From contig CAVXYK010000019.1 in the NCBI GenBank assembly GCA_963765875.1, forward strand, positions 1-64,000: a DNA stretch of 64,000 nt, in the 5' to 3' direction. This DNA comes from JAWKOK01 sp963765875. GTDB lineage: Bacteria; Chloroflexota; Anaerolineae; Caldilineales; Caldilineaceae. How positions within the stretch are numbered: position 1 is the stretch's first letter; the number at the start of each line of letters is the position of its first letter. The position numbers and the translations under genes are program-made. A model generated the notes under the pieces. That model saw only the letters and a list, made by a program, of their open reading frames with translations, searched no databases and was not told the DNA's origin. Of the stretch, positions 37,336 to 45,947 are shown piece after piece.

Positions 37336-38716
37336 GAGTTAACCATTCCAATTCTGCACTAAACGCCACCGTCCCCCTCGCCTCAATCTCTTCCAGCAGC
37401 GCTCGGGCATTGTCTGCGCTATCGGCGAGACCGGCGTTGGTCAAGACATCGATTGCATTGAGGCAGTGGATGCGTGCTCGGTCGATATTCTGTTTCTCCA
37501 GATAGGCAAAGGCAAGCATGGAAAGCTGCTCCCCTTCGAGGTCTGGGATCTCGCGTTTGCGGGCCAGATCGACGGCACGGCGGTGATAGATCATGGCCTC
37601 GTCGGTTCGGCCTAACTCGGCAAGGGCCACGCCCATACGACCGGTCAGATAGGCTTCATCGCGCTCGCGTTCGAGTTCAACCGCACCGTTGAGCGCGCTT
37701 GCATAGGCAGAGAGCGCTTGCTCGAACAACCCTGAGAGCATGTAGGACTCGCCCAGGCTGAGCATCAGGTTGGTCTCTTTGTACTGGTCTCCCGAACGAC
37801 GGACCAGCGAAATGGCTTCGTTGGTGAGGCGCTCCGCCTCGCCAATCTGCCCGAGCCGATAGTTGGCCAAAATCATGCTCTCCAACAGTTCGAAGTGCAG
37901 AGCCTCTCGCCCCAGTACCTGAGCTAACTCAATGGCTTGGGCTCCCCAACCCACGACCTGGCCATCGTCCCCTAGCTCCCGGTAGGCTCTGACAAGTTGA
38001 TGCAATGTCTGCAACGCTGTCTCGGCGTCATCTCGGTCGAGGGCATGACTCAGCACCGGCAAGAAGGCGTCGACTGCCTCTTGGAAATCGCCTTGCCAGA
38101 GGTGGATGAGCGCCATATTGCCCAGATATCCGTACTCGGCGTCGGTGTCTCCCAGCGCTCGTGCCATCTTCAACGCTTTGGCGAATTGGACTTTCGCCTC
38201 GTTGACGGCCGTCGTCTCCAGCGCCTGGTTACCGAGTGCGCCGATGGCCTTCATCTCCAGCGAGCGATCCTCGACTTCGACGGCAATGCCGCGTGCGACC
38301 TCAAATTTCTCGGCGGCAATCATGGGCTCGCCTGAGTCAAGCAGGATCTGGCCCTGGTTGAGCAGGGCACTGCACTCCAGCGAACGATCTCCATGCTCTA
38401 TGCCGAGCTGGTGAATTTTCTCTGCAATTTCGTAGGCATCGTGATAGCGATCGATTTCCTGGTAGGCCAGGATCTGAATGCCCAGGCAGTGTGCCTTCAG
38501 CGAGAGATCATCCAGTTGCTCTGCGCGTCGCACTGCTTCCTCAAATGAACCGACGCCCTCCGAAAAATCATGCAGGCGGAATCGGGCGTGACCCAAATTG
38601 GTCAGGGCCAGGCAGATTCGTTGCTCATCCCCACTCGCTTTTGCGGCCCGCAACTCGTTTCGATAGGGGCTGAGTACTTCGGAAACCGGATCTAATTCTA
38701 ACTGAACGGATGTCAT
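37301..38716 (-). CDS. Tetratricopeptide repeat protein
   Basis: 471 residues of TPR-like helical hairpins of about 40 residues each (for example AKASGDEQRICLALTNLGHARFRLHDFSEGVGSFEEAVRRAEQL and GALGNQALETTAVNEAKVQFAKALKMARALGDTDAEYGYLG). No signal peptide or effector domain, so a cytoplasmic scaffold. It lies between the rdhB-like and PceC-like genes but is separated from rdhB by about 250 bases of repeats, so it may be transcribed independently. ATG 38716 with AGGAA upstream. Confidence 0.85.
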   Translation of the reverse strand: MTSVQLELDPVSEVLSPYRNELRAAKASGDEQRICLALTNLGHARFRLHDFSEGVGSFEEAVRRAEQLDDLSLKAHCLGIQILAYQEIDRYHDAYEIAEKIHQLGIEHGDRSLECSALLNQGQILLDSGEPMIAAEKFEVARGIAVEVEDRSLEMKAIGALGNQALETTAVNEAKVQFAKALKMARALGDTDAEYGYLGNMALIHLWQGDFQEAVDAFLPVLSHALDRDDAETALQTLHQLVRAYRELGDDGQVVGWGAQAIELAQVLGREALHFELLESMILANYRLGQIGEAERLTNEAISLVRRSGDQYKETNLMLSLGESYMLSGLFEQALSAYASALNGAVELERERDEAYLTGRMGVALAELGRTDEAMIYHRRAVDLARKREIPDLEGEQLSMLAFAYLEKQNIDRARIHCLNAIDVLTNAGLADSADNARALLEEIEARGTVAFSAELEWLTLLAYCVLRKVS

Positions 38717-38754
38717 CAAAATTCCTCGAACGATCTCTGATCATACCTGAATGC

Positions 38755-38972
38755 ACTTTGCCACAGATTTCCACAGATGATATTTGAGCCGCTCTTTTAC
38801 TATCAGACCTTATCAGTGGTTATCTGATGCCATCAGTGTTCATCTGTGGCTGATCTTTTGTTCTTGCAGTAGATTCACAGATTCACACAGATGTCTTTGT
38901 CGAATGCCGGGAGCGTTCCCCGCACAGTCTGTGTTCCATCGTTTTCCATCCGTGTGAATCTGTGGCAGATCC
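38755..38972. repeat. Dispersed repeat (ccacagatt / GCAGTAGA family)
   Basis: TTTGCCACAGATTTCCACAGAT at the left, CATCTGTGGCTGATC and GAATCTGTGGCAGATCC at the right give nested inverted pairs; TTCTTGCAGTAGATTC is inside. Separates rdhB from the TPR gene. No gene seen. Confidence 0.6.
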
Positions 38973-39299
38973 TTATGCTTCAACCGGCGTAGCTGTTGCT
39001 TCAACGGCCTCAGGCTTCTCGGCGCCATGGGCGAACAAGCGCCACAGGCCGACGCCAAGGATTAGGCTGACGAACAGGCCCAGCGCACCCATCCACAGGG
39101 CGGCCTGCTGTTCGTTTTCTCCGATCAGCGTGCCGGATGCGTAGAGGCTGATGCTGAGGATGCTATACCAGACAATGGCTAGCAGCCACTTCCACCAGTT
39201 CATTTTCCAGCCACGATCTTGGGCAAAAATGTTGAACCCGACACCAACCAGGATGGCAAGCATCCCCATGGCAAACCAGAAAAAGTTACTTGTAAACAT
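38973..39299 (-). CDS. rdhB: Reductive dehalogenase membrane anchor
   Basis: 108 residues, three membrane helices (about 4-25, 37-57, 67-90). Between helices 1 and 2 is WKMNWWKWLLAI, and before helix 3 ENEQQAALWMGALG; both fit the PceB/RdhB anchor family, which tethers the catalytic subunit to the outer face of the membrane. The ATG at 39299 lies two bases after the rdhA stop, so they are surely cotranscribed. The C-terminal tail (KPEAVEATATPVEA) is longer than in most RdhB. Confidence 0.82.
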   Translation of the reverse strand: MFTSNFFWFAMGMLAILVGVGFNIFAQDRGWKMNWWKWLLAIVWYSILSISLYASGTLIGENEQQAALWMGALGLFVSLILGVGLWRLFAHGAEKPEAVEATATPVEA

Positions 39300-39301
39300 G
39301 A

Positions 39302-40861
39302 TTAGGAGCCCTCCGGCGGACTGGTGATCGGAATATCAAGGAAGTCTTCGGCATGCAGAAACCCCGGTTCCGGTCGATAGGAGGCAAAACGGCCACCTTC
39401 TTCCGGACGCCGATAATCGATGGCTTCCGGATACTCGAAGAAGTTCTTCTGCATAAAGAGCAAGCTGGAACTGGTGACGCCGGTCGGATCGCGAGGGTCA
39501 ACTTCACGGGCGAAGTTATGCATCCAGTTGTCCTTACGGCTATAGGGACAGACGGCCACACAAAGTCGACAACCCAGGGGCCCCATGGATTCGCGCCAGA
39601 AATTGTAGCAGGCGCCGTTGTTGATGTACCAATGTTTGTATCCGCGCAGTACAGGACCGGTCCCCCACTCTTGTTCCTCGGGACTATCAGCCTTAGAAAT
39701 GGCTCCCGATGGGCACTGGTCGGCACAGATTTTGCACTTGTTGCAGAATTCTTCCACGCCGAAATCAATCGGTTTATCGGTGGCCATGGGTAGACTGGTG
39801 ACGACCGCGGCGAGGCGGCAGTTGCTGCCCAGTTCCGGCGTGATGCAGTAGCCGGGTCGACTGACCTCGCCTAAACCGGCTTCGATGGCGAACGGCGGCG
39901 TGAGCAGATCGTAGTGCGTCATGGGCGTACTGGAACGTGCAGGATAGCCCAATGTCTTGATCAACCCTTCCAGGCGAATGGCTGCTGTCGATACGCGATC
40001 ATATCCCTCGTAGCTTGTCGAAGCCTGGGGGCTTGCCAGCAAGGTGTCCCACTCCATGGGCACGCCGATGATGACGACAAAATTCCAGTGATCCGGCAGC
40101 TTCGAATAGTCGTAGTCATCCGGGCAGCCCGCCCAGTCTTCAGAGTAGAAGTAATCGAGATTGGTTTCAGTAATTCCCACCAGAGTTGCGCCATAGCGGT
40201 GAGCACATTCCTTGATAAACTCGGCGGCTTTTTCAGGACTCTTGAAGGGCACTGGTTCGCCAATCGGTCGCGCCCCACCTGGTTTTCCAGGAGCCCCCCG
40301 CTGCACAAGGGTGAAATCAGATTCTTCCGGCGGCGTTTGGGCTGTGGGCAGATAGACTGAGTGGGCTGTGAAACCTTCCGAATAGGCATCGGCAAGTTTG
40401 AAGTAGTTCCCGTAGATTTCGTAGTCGGCAGCGTGGTTCGGAATGGTCTCGCTAAAGGTCCGGTAATCCCATTCCAAGCGTTCAGGGTACTGGGCGTAGA
40501 ATGCTTCGACCGGAGGAATAAGCCCAAGTTCTTCGATCGGATCTTCGAGGGTCCATTCGGGGTTCTCGTTGTAGGCCTTCTCGAACATGGCAACGCGGCC
40601 GAAGACGTAGTCAGTGAGGTGGCTGGGGCGACGCACCTCGCCCACTGGTGAGTGGGCCGGGCCTTCAAACTCGAAGGGCGTACGATCGAAAAATTGGGTG
40701 CCGGGATTGAAAGATTCCCAGCCGGTGTACGTGTCCGAATCGCTGCCTGCTGCAACCCCGCCGGCAAAGAATCCTGCGGCTGATGCAGCCACACCGGCCA
40801 GACCTGCGACCTTCAGGAAGTTGCGTCTCGAGACACCTGGTTTGGTCTCTGTTTCACTCAT
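39302..40861 (-). CDS. rdhA: Reductive dehalogenase catalytic subunit
   Basis: 519 residues; corrinoid- and Fe-S-dependent removal of halogens as a terminal electron-accepting step outside the membrane. Tat signal SRRNFLKVAG at 11-20. The cobalamin-binding core includes GYDRVSTAAIRLEGLIKTLGY and EAGLGEVSRPGYCITPELGSNCRL. Two Fe-S motifs are complete: CX2CX2CX3CP (C373, C376, C379, C383) and CX12CX2CX3CP (C418, C431, C434, C438), the RdhA pattern. The Tat signal and RdhB partner argue against QueG. GAGGAG lies 8 bases before ATG 40861. Leader holds a cobalamin riboswitch and two terminators. Halogenated substrate unknown. Confidence 0.9.
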   Translation of the reverse strand: MSETETKPGVSRRNFLKVAGLAGVAASAAGFFAGGVAAGSDSDTYTGWESFNPGTQFFDRTPFEFEGPAHSPVGEVRRPSHLTDYVFGRVAMFEKAYNENPEWTLEDPIEELGLIPPVEAFYAQYPERLEWDYRTFSETIPNHAADYEIYGNYFKLADAYSEGFTAHSVYLPTAQTPPEESDFTLVQRGAPGKPGGARPIGEPVPFKSPEKAAEFIKECAHRYGATLVGITETNLDYFYSEDWAGCPDDYDYSKLPDHWNFVVIIGVPMEWDTLLASPQASTSYEGYDRVSTAAIRLEGLIKTLGYPARSSTPMTHYDLLTPPFAIEAGLGEVSRPGYCITPELGSNCRLAAVVTSLPMATDKPIDFGVEEFCNKCKICADQCPSGAISKADSPEEQEWGTGPVLRGYKHWYINNGACYNFWRESMGPLGCRLCVAVCPYSRKDNWMHNFAREVDPRDPTGVTSSSLLFMQKNFFEYPEAIDYRRPEEGGRFASYRPEPGFLHAEDFLDIPITSPPEGS

Positions 40862-40906
40862 GCGCTCTTCTCCTCTTGCAGTACGATAATTTGGTGCGAT
40901 GAATAT

Positions 40907-41008
40907 AAAAAAACGCAGTACCGCAAAACTTGCTACGAACACTCCTGTAGCGCAAATCAACCGTTCCAGATGCTACCTCTGGGCTCATAGCAAGTTTTGC
41001 GGTACTGC
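40907..41008 (-). terminator. Second leader terminator of rdhA (21-bp stem)
   Basis: Perfect 21-bp inverted repeat (40988-41008 and 40915-40935, arms TAGCAAGTTTTGCGG...), loop of 52 bases, followed on the minus strand by a G and seven T (40913-40907). It ends 46 bases before the rdhA start codon. The loop contains a smaller hairpin (CCAGA/TCTGG). Confidence 0.75.
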
Positions 41009-41040
41009 AAAAAAACACTACGCCCATGGGCGTAGTGTTT
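41009..41040 (-). terminator. First leader terminator of rdhA (28-bp palindrome)
   Basis: AAACACTACGCCCA and its complement form a 28-bp perfect palindrome (41013-41040), followed on the minus strand by T-run 41015-41009. It lies directly after the cobalamin riboswitch, in the position of an expression platform. Confidence 0.8.
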
Positions 41041-41069
41041 CCAGTCCTCGAGAACACACGTTAAACTTG

Positions 41070-41238
41070 TTCGATCCAAGCGTCTGGCTCTCTCCTCGAA
41101 CAACACAGAAAACGAGGAGATCACAGTTGCGGGACAGCGCCGGATTCGCACCGGCCTACCTGGCATCGACATCTGCCACTATGTGCGCAATGCATTCTCG
41201 GGACCGGAGCGAATGCGCCAACATAATGAGTTGTTGTA
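41070..41238 (-). ncRNA. Cobalamin riboswitch in the rdhA leader
   Basis: The minus strand carries the conserved core GCCGGTGCGAATCCGGCGC then TGTCCCGCAACTGTGA (41121-41160), the hallmark of cobalamin riboswitches. It is followed by a perfect 8-bp hairpin (TCTCCTCG/CGAGGAGA, 41113-41120 and 41091-41098) and a B12-box-like AGCCAGACGC near 41081-41090. Outer limits are estimated. It precedes two intrinsic terminators and rdhA, so it very probably controls rdhAB transcription by corrinoid level; direction of control unproven. Confidence 0.88.
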
Positions 41239-41244
41239 GCCGAA

Positions 41245-41250
41245 AGTATA
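41245..41250 (-). promoter_or_regulatory. Candidate -10 box for the rdhA leader
   Basis: TATACT on the minus strand. A start about seven bases on (near 41238) would begin just before the riboswitch and place the TGTGA dyad centre (41299.5) at about -61.5. No good -35 hexamer is present, as expected for an activated promoter. Confidence 0.45.
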
Positions 41251-41273
41251 GAGGAGATATGCATCATCCGAAA

Positions 41274-41333
41274 CACACCTAGGTGTGATTTTGTGAAATG
41301 AATCACAAAGTGACATTATCACACAAAAGTGTG
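41274..41333. promoter_or_regulatory. Dyad array with CRP/FNR-type box upstream of the rdhA leader
   Basis: Four dyads in 60 bases: CACACCTAGGTGTG (41274-41287), TTTGTGA-N6-TCACAAA (41290-41309, includes perfect TGTGA-N6-TCACA), GTGA-N5-TCAC (41310-41322) and CACAC-N4-GTGTG (41320-41333). The second is a consensus CRP/FNR-family site. A Crp/Fnr gene lies at 55712. Confidence 0.65.
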
Positions 41334-41354
41334 AGGCGTACTCATGGGGCAGTG

Positions 41355-43995
41355 CTAGAGGATGCCAATTCTTTGCGCGGCAAGGATGGCGTGGGTGCGG
41401 TTGTGGACATCAAGTTTGCCGTAGATGTGTTTGATGTGGGTCTTGAGCGTGTTTTCGGTGATGGAGAGATGTTCCTCCACCTGACTGTAGGAGAGCCCCT
41501 CAGCCAATAGCCCGATGATTGTGCGCTCTCGCGGCGTGAGGATGTCAGCATTTTTCTGGCTTTGATCGCGAATTGCAGGCGGGAAAGCGCGGCACAATCG
41601 CCTGATGTAGCTGGCGGTTACTGTGTCAAGGGCCGTATGGGTGTTGCTCGCTGTCAACTCGGTCAGTAGTGAGAAGATCGGCTTGCCTTCGTTGACAAAT
41701 GTACGAATGAAACCCTCGACTTCAGCCAAAGGCAGAAGGGCAACGAGCCGCTCGCATGCCGCGTCTCTGTCACCCTTTTCATACAGTGCTCGCACCAATA
41801 GAACCGTGATTTCGATCTGATCCCGTTTGCGACCTTCGTTACCGGCCAGCGCTTCCATTTTCTCGAGAATCGGGATCACGAGTCCCGCTTCACCGTTTGC
41901 CAGAAAGACCCGAACAACTGACAGCCATTCGACCTGCTGGAGGCAAGAAATCTCTGTATCGCTCCTTTGAGCAAAGGCAGCCGCCCATGCGATGGCATCA
42001 TCCGCACGTCCTTCGTGCAGGGCGACCTGACTACGAAAGGCCCCGATGCGATCCATGACCAGCGGTGGATGCCCGAGATCGGCGGCGATGGCCTCGACCG
42101 AATCCAGACGTTGGGTAAGTTTAGCTGAATTTCCCGTCGCCGTTTGCAATTGGAGTAGAGCCTGGATCGCGTGTAGCCAGCGGTCGATCTGATTGCTCAT
42201 CTCCGCCTGTTCAATCCCTTCTTCGAACAACTTCGCGGCTTCATCAAGATCGTTCCATTCATAGTGAAGCAGGCCGAAACTGACTAGCGTCTTTGAAAAA
42301 CTGACGCCCTTTTGCAAGCTGTGTAAGTGGGCGTAGTGGATCGACTGGCGCAATGTGTCAAAGGCTCTCTTGAGATTGCCGCGGGTGAACTCAAGATCGG
42401 ACAGATAGTTGTCGAAGACCAAAGAGATGGAATTGGATCTCAGTCTGTCGAGTAGGCGGAGGCTGTCTTTCAAGAATGTTTCCGCTGATGGAAGGTCACC
42501 GAGTAACAGGCTGGCTGAACCCAAATGACCCAAAGCGATACGCGCGAAGAAGTGGCCTACCGTGAGGGAAATCCTCCAAAACGCGGCGATTGATCTGGAG
42601 CGCATACGGTGCGTCCAGTGTCATATGCACCATGATCGCGGCCAGAAGGGTGTCGGTGATATGCGGCTCGTTCTGCACAGACTGCGTCTCCTGTGATTTC
42701 AAAAGCGCGAGGGCTTTGGGGAAATCCCCGTAGAAAAAGAGCGTCAATATGTACTCAGTCCAAATCGTCTCGTTTTCTCTCAGAAGTGACGTAGGCAATT
42801 TTTCTGACCACGTGATGAATTGATGACGCTGACGTCCGGGCTCCGATCGGCTGACTATCGATTTCAGGAGATCGGCTGCTTTGGCAAAGTCCTTGCTGTC
42901 GATTGCGTAGTCGACTGCTTCGTCGATCGTTCCGTTTCCTGCATGCCACTCTATGGCCCGACTATACAGGTCGGAAATCAGCGCTGGGGGTTCATTATGA
43001 AGACGGCTGCGTAGCAGCTCTCCAAAGAGATGGTGATAGCGATACCAGCCGCGTCGGTTGTCAAGCGGGATCAGAAAGAGGTTCTGTGCCTCCAGCGTCG
43101 TCAGAAGATTCTGGGCATTGTCGATGCTGAGCAGCGCATTGCAGAGAGGTGCTGAGAGACGATCCAGGATCGATGTCTGGATCAAGAATCGGCGTACTGG
43201 TTCAGGCTGGTGTGAAAGCACCTCGTCGATCAGATAGTCGGCGATGAAGCGGTCATCGCCATGCAACTCGTGGACGAAATCACTGCCGGATGCACTTTGC
43301 ATGCCCAGCGCAGCCAACTGGAGTCCGGTCACCCATCCTTCGGTGCCTTGCCAGAGCGTGGCCATTGTGCTGTCAGCCAGATCCAGCTTCATGACGTCGC
43401 GCAAGAACTGGCGGGACTCCTCCTGGTCAAAACGGATGTCGTAGGGGTTGACTTCCAGTACGCTGTTGCTCGCACGTAGACGCGCTACAGAGAATCCAAG
43501 TTGGTGACGGCTTAGCACCATAATCTGCAAGGTGGGTGGCGCGTTGTCAATCAGAAAACTGACCAACGCATGTACCTCATCTGACTCGATAAGGTGATAG
43601 TCATCCAGAACAAGAATGCCCGGTTCCTGCAAACAGGCGAGATCGTTGATTAGGTAGGTCAGGGAGACTGTGGGCGGGGGCGGATCGTTGGATTGAAGCA
43701 GGCTGATGACCGAATCACATTGTCCACTCTGTGATCGGATCAATGCCTCGACGATGTAGGACAGAAAGACCTGCGGGTCATTGTCGTTTCTGTCCAGGGA
43801 AACCCACGCGATCTTGCTGTCCCTACTGGCGAGCCAGGAAGTGGCCAACGTCGTTTTGCCGAAACCGGCAGGCGCTGTGACCAATATCAACGGGCAATTT
43901 TCACCAGCATCCAGCTTCTCCTGAAGGCGGACGCGTTCAATCGAGGTCCCGCGTTGTGGAGGAGGAAAGAGCTTGGTTGTGAGCAGTGGCAACAT
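41355..43995 (-). CDS. MalT-type LuxR family ATP-dependent regulator (frameshifted)
   Basis: About 880 residues. N-terminal STAND ATPase: Walker A APAGFGKTTL (41-50), GILVLDDYHLI as Walker B; a long TPR-like sensor region; C-terminal LuxR helix-turn-helix (LTPRERTIIGLLAEGLSYSQVEEHLSITENTLKTHI). The frame changes near 42540-42548, where one extra base in the GCGCGT stretch separates EDFPHGRPLLRA from IALGHLGSASLLLG. It ends just upstream of the rdhA regulatory region in the same direction, so it may respond to the same conditions; this is inference. Confidence 0.85.
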
Positions 43996-44301
43996 GGTGC
44001 GTTGGTCGAAACCTGTGAGCGATTGGCCGGTTATCGATGTGTAGCTTCTATCTTACCATGCCGACTGGGATTGGGCGCGCATCAACGAGCGGGAATAAAT
44101 TCCGCGGCTAACATTGATAAGCGCCCTCAGGCGCTGCGCGGGCGGTGGGGATCTCGGAGAGGTTGGCTCGTATTCCCGAACACATCGAAGCGCGAGAAAC
44201 GGTACGTTAGGCAAAGCGCCTGAGGGCGATTCTCGCTGTTGGGAGCCGAAGTCTATTCGTTGCGGACATATGATGCGTGTGACGACGGTCCCGCGGGGAT
44301 G
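43996..44301. other. Intergenic with a 14-bp spaced inverted repeat
   Basis: CGCCCTCAGGCGCT (44122-44135) and its exact complement (44215-44228) are 79 bases apart; GCGGGAATAAATTCCGC (44089-44105) is an imperfect dyad. No gene seen. Confidence 0.45.
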
Positions 44302-45315
44302 TTATTCGATGCGTTCCGGCATCCCCGTCTCCGCAGAGCGGGTGGCGGCCAGCGCCAGATCCAGCGATTTCGCGCCCTCACGCATCGGGACCGACGCTGG
44401 GTGACCGGCGCGGATGGCCTCGAAAAGGCCGAGAAATTCCAGCTTATAGACATCCTCATCAGAAGCCACGATCTCCGTAGTTAGATCGCTGCCTGCCCCG
44501 CTGTCAGACGTATGCACCAGCTTGGCATGGTTGGCATCAGCGAACTCGGCTGTCACGTTCTGGGCGACGACCCGATAGTCATTGATCCATCGACCAGGGA
44601 TAGCCCCGTTGGTGGCGCTGATGGTGCCGATGCCACCATTGGCGAAGCCGAAGACCGTGCCCGAGACATCCTCAGCCGTGTAGTTGGGCGTCTCCTGGTG
44701 GAAGAGATTCCGCTGCAAGCTGTAGACAGTCGAAACATCGCCCATCAGATAGCGCATGAGATCCACCATGTGGATCACCTGCTCTACAAGCTGACCGCCT
44801 GATTTGTCGCGTTCCCGCCACCAGCCGGCGTGTAACGAGTTGCAAAAGTAGCGGGCCGTCATCAGCCCGACCGGCCCGGCCTCTCCGGAATCGATGAGTT
44901 GCTTGAGCCGGGCAACGGCAGCGCCGAAGCGGAACATGAAACCGACCTGGGTGACGATCCCCGCTTTTTCGACAGCATCGACCATTTCCCATGCCTTCTC
45001 TGACGTGAGTGCGATCGGCTTCTCGATGAAGATGTGTACCCCGTGGGCGGCGGCATAGGCGACTTCGTCGCTATGGCCGTAGGGTGGCAGGCAGATGACT
45101 AGCAAATCAAGCTGAGCTTCGTCTATGAGCCGATGATGGTCGGTGAAGACAGCCGCTTTGCCGTCGGTGAAGTCAGCGGCATAGGATTGGGCACGGTCGA
45201 GGTTGCGGTCACAGAAGGCCACTAGGTCCGCCTGTTCGGGCATTTCAGAGAGCAGTTGGGCATGGCGGCGAGCAAAACCGCCGCAACCCAGGATGGCAGT
45301 TCGTAGAGAATTCAT
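44302..45315 (-). CDS. Gfo/Idh/MocA family oxidoreductase
   Basis: 337 residues, NAD(P)-dependent sugar or inositol dehydrogenase type. Rossmann start LRTAILGCGGFARRHAQLLSEMP, then VICLPPYGHSDEVAYAAAHGVHIFIEKPIAL with the EKP motif, and the C-terminal beta-sheet domain with GGQLVEQVIHMVDLMRYLMGDV (conserved His-Asp). Cytoplasmic. It is followed upstream by a PPOX-fold gene with 41 bases between, same direction. Substrate unknown. Confidence 0.92.
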   Translation of the reverse strand: MNSLRTAILGCGGFARRHAQLLSEMPEQADLVAFCDRNLDRAQSYAADFTDGKAAVFTDHHRLIDEAQLDLLVICLPPYGHSDEVAYAAAHGVHIFIEKPIALTSEKAWEMVDAVEKAGIVTQVGFMFRFGAAVARLKQLIDSGEAGPVGLMTARYFCNSLHAGWWRERDKSGGQLVEQVIHMVDLMRYLMGDVSTVYSLQRNLFHQETPNYTAEDVSGTVFGFANGGIGTISATNGAIPGRWINDYRVVAQNVTAEFADANHAKLVHTSDSGAGSDLTTEIVASDEDVYKLEFLGLFEAIRAGHPASVPMREGAKSLDLALAATRSAETGMPERIE

Positions 45316-45356
45316 ATTTTGTCGGCTTCCGATGTGATGGTGCGATCAGTCCCAAC

Positions 45357-45743
45357 TCAGTCTACAGATGGCGCTTCTATCTCGATGGCAACATGGGGTT
45401 GGTTGTCGCGTCGCAGTTTGAACATCAATGAAAACATCCGATACATGATACCGTACTTTGCCGCCAGGCGCTCACGCTGGCGGGCTTCATCTTCGGACGA
45501 ATCCAATATTGTCGCCTTGCCCTCAAACCATTCGCTTTGAGGATTACCACGAGCATCGCTGGCGGCAATGCGCACACGGCTGTTGTTGTGAATGCGCTTC
45601 ACCTTCCAGCTACCGTCCACAGTCCAGACATAGAGCCTATCGTCTTCAGCCGTCACCCAGACCGGCGTGACAACTCCTTCGCCGTTCTTGCGGAAGGTCT
45701 CCAGCGCGATGTACTTTGTCTTGCCCAAATCAGCAAAGTTCAT
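45357..45743 (-). CDS. PPOX-class flavin/F420-binding protein
   Basis: 128 residues, split beta-barrel of the pyridoxamine-phosphate-oxidase-like superfamily; segments YIALETFRKNGEGVVTPVWVTAEDDRLYVWT, WKVKRIHNNSRVRIAASDARG and FEGKATILD fit the Rv2074/F420-dependent branch. The cofactor (FMN, F420, biliverdin) is not certain. ATG 45743. It may be cotranscribed with the Gfo/Idh/MocA gene. Confidence 0.82.
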   Translation of the reverse strand: MNFADLGKTKYIALETFRKNGEGVVTPVWVTAEDDRLYVWTVDGSWKVKRIHNNSRVRIAASDARGNPQSEWFEGKATILDSSEDEARQRERLAAKYGIMYRMFSLMFKLRRDNQPHVAIEIEAPSVD

Positions 45744-45775
45744 GATTGGCGCCCTTTTCGGTATTCAAGTCGTTG

Positions 45776-45830
45776 ATGAGTCCACTGCAAAAAGTCTTTT
45801 CGCCACAGATTCACGCAGATGGAGAAGTGA
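45776..45830. repeat. Dispersed repeat fragment (CCACTGCAAAAAG / ccacagatt)
   Basis: AGTCCACTGCAAAAAGTC then CGCCACAGATTCACGCAGATG; same start as 19199-19426. Confidence 0.55.
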
Positions 45831-45840
45831 TACTGGCATA

Positions 45841-45884
45841 AAGAGGAAGCGGCACAGCTTCAGGAAGCCATGCCGCTGTTTCTT
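45841..45884 (-). terminator. Intrinsic terminator of the radical SAM gene
   Basis: 14-base arms (45841-45854 and 45871-45884) pair at 12 positions around a 16-base loop. On the minus strand the second arm ends TTCCTCTTT. It lies 64 bases after the radical SAM stop. Confidence 0.55.
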
Positions 45885-45947
45885 AAAATTCTACCAAAGG
45901 GGTTGCCGAGTCACCAATCCCCAGTTCTCTAATCCATGCGCCCAAAC

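Noticed and set aside
39302..40861. Reading the dehalogenase as epoxyqueuosine reductase (QueG)
   Set aside because: The Tat signal, the CX12CX2CX3CP second motif and the adjacent RdhB anchor fit RdhA; QueG is cytoplasmic and lacks them.
40899..41282. Plus-strand open frame of about 127 codons across the rdhA leader
   Set aside because: It runs antisense through the riboswitch and terminators; the translated product has no coding character.
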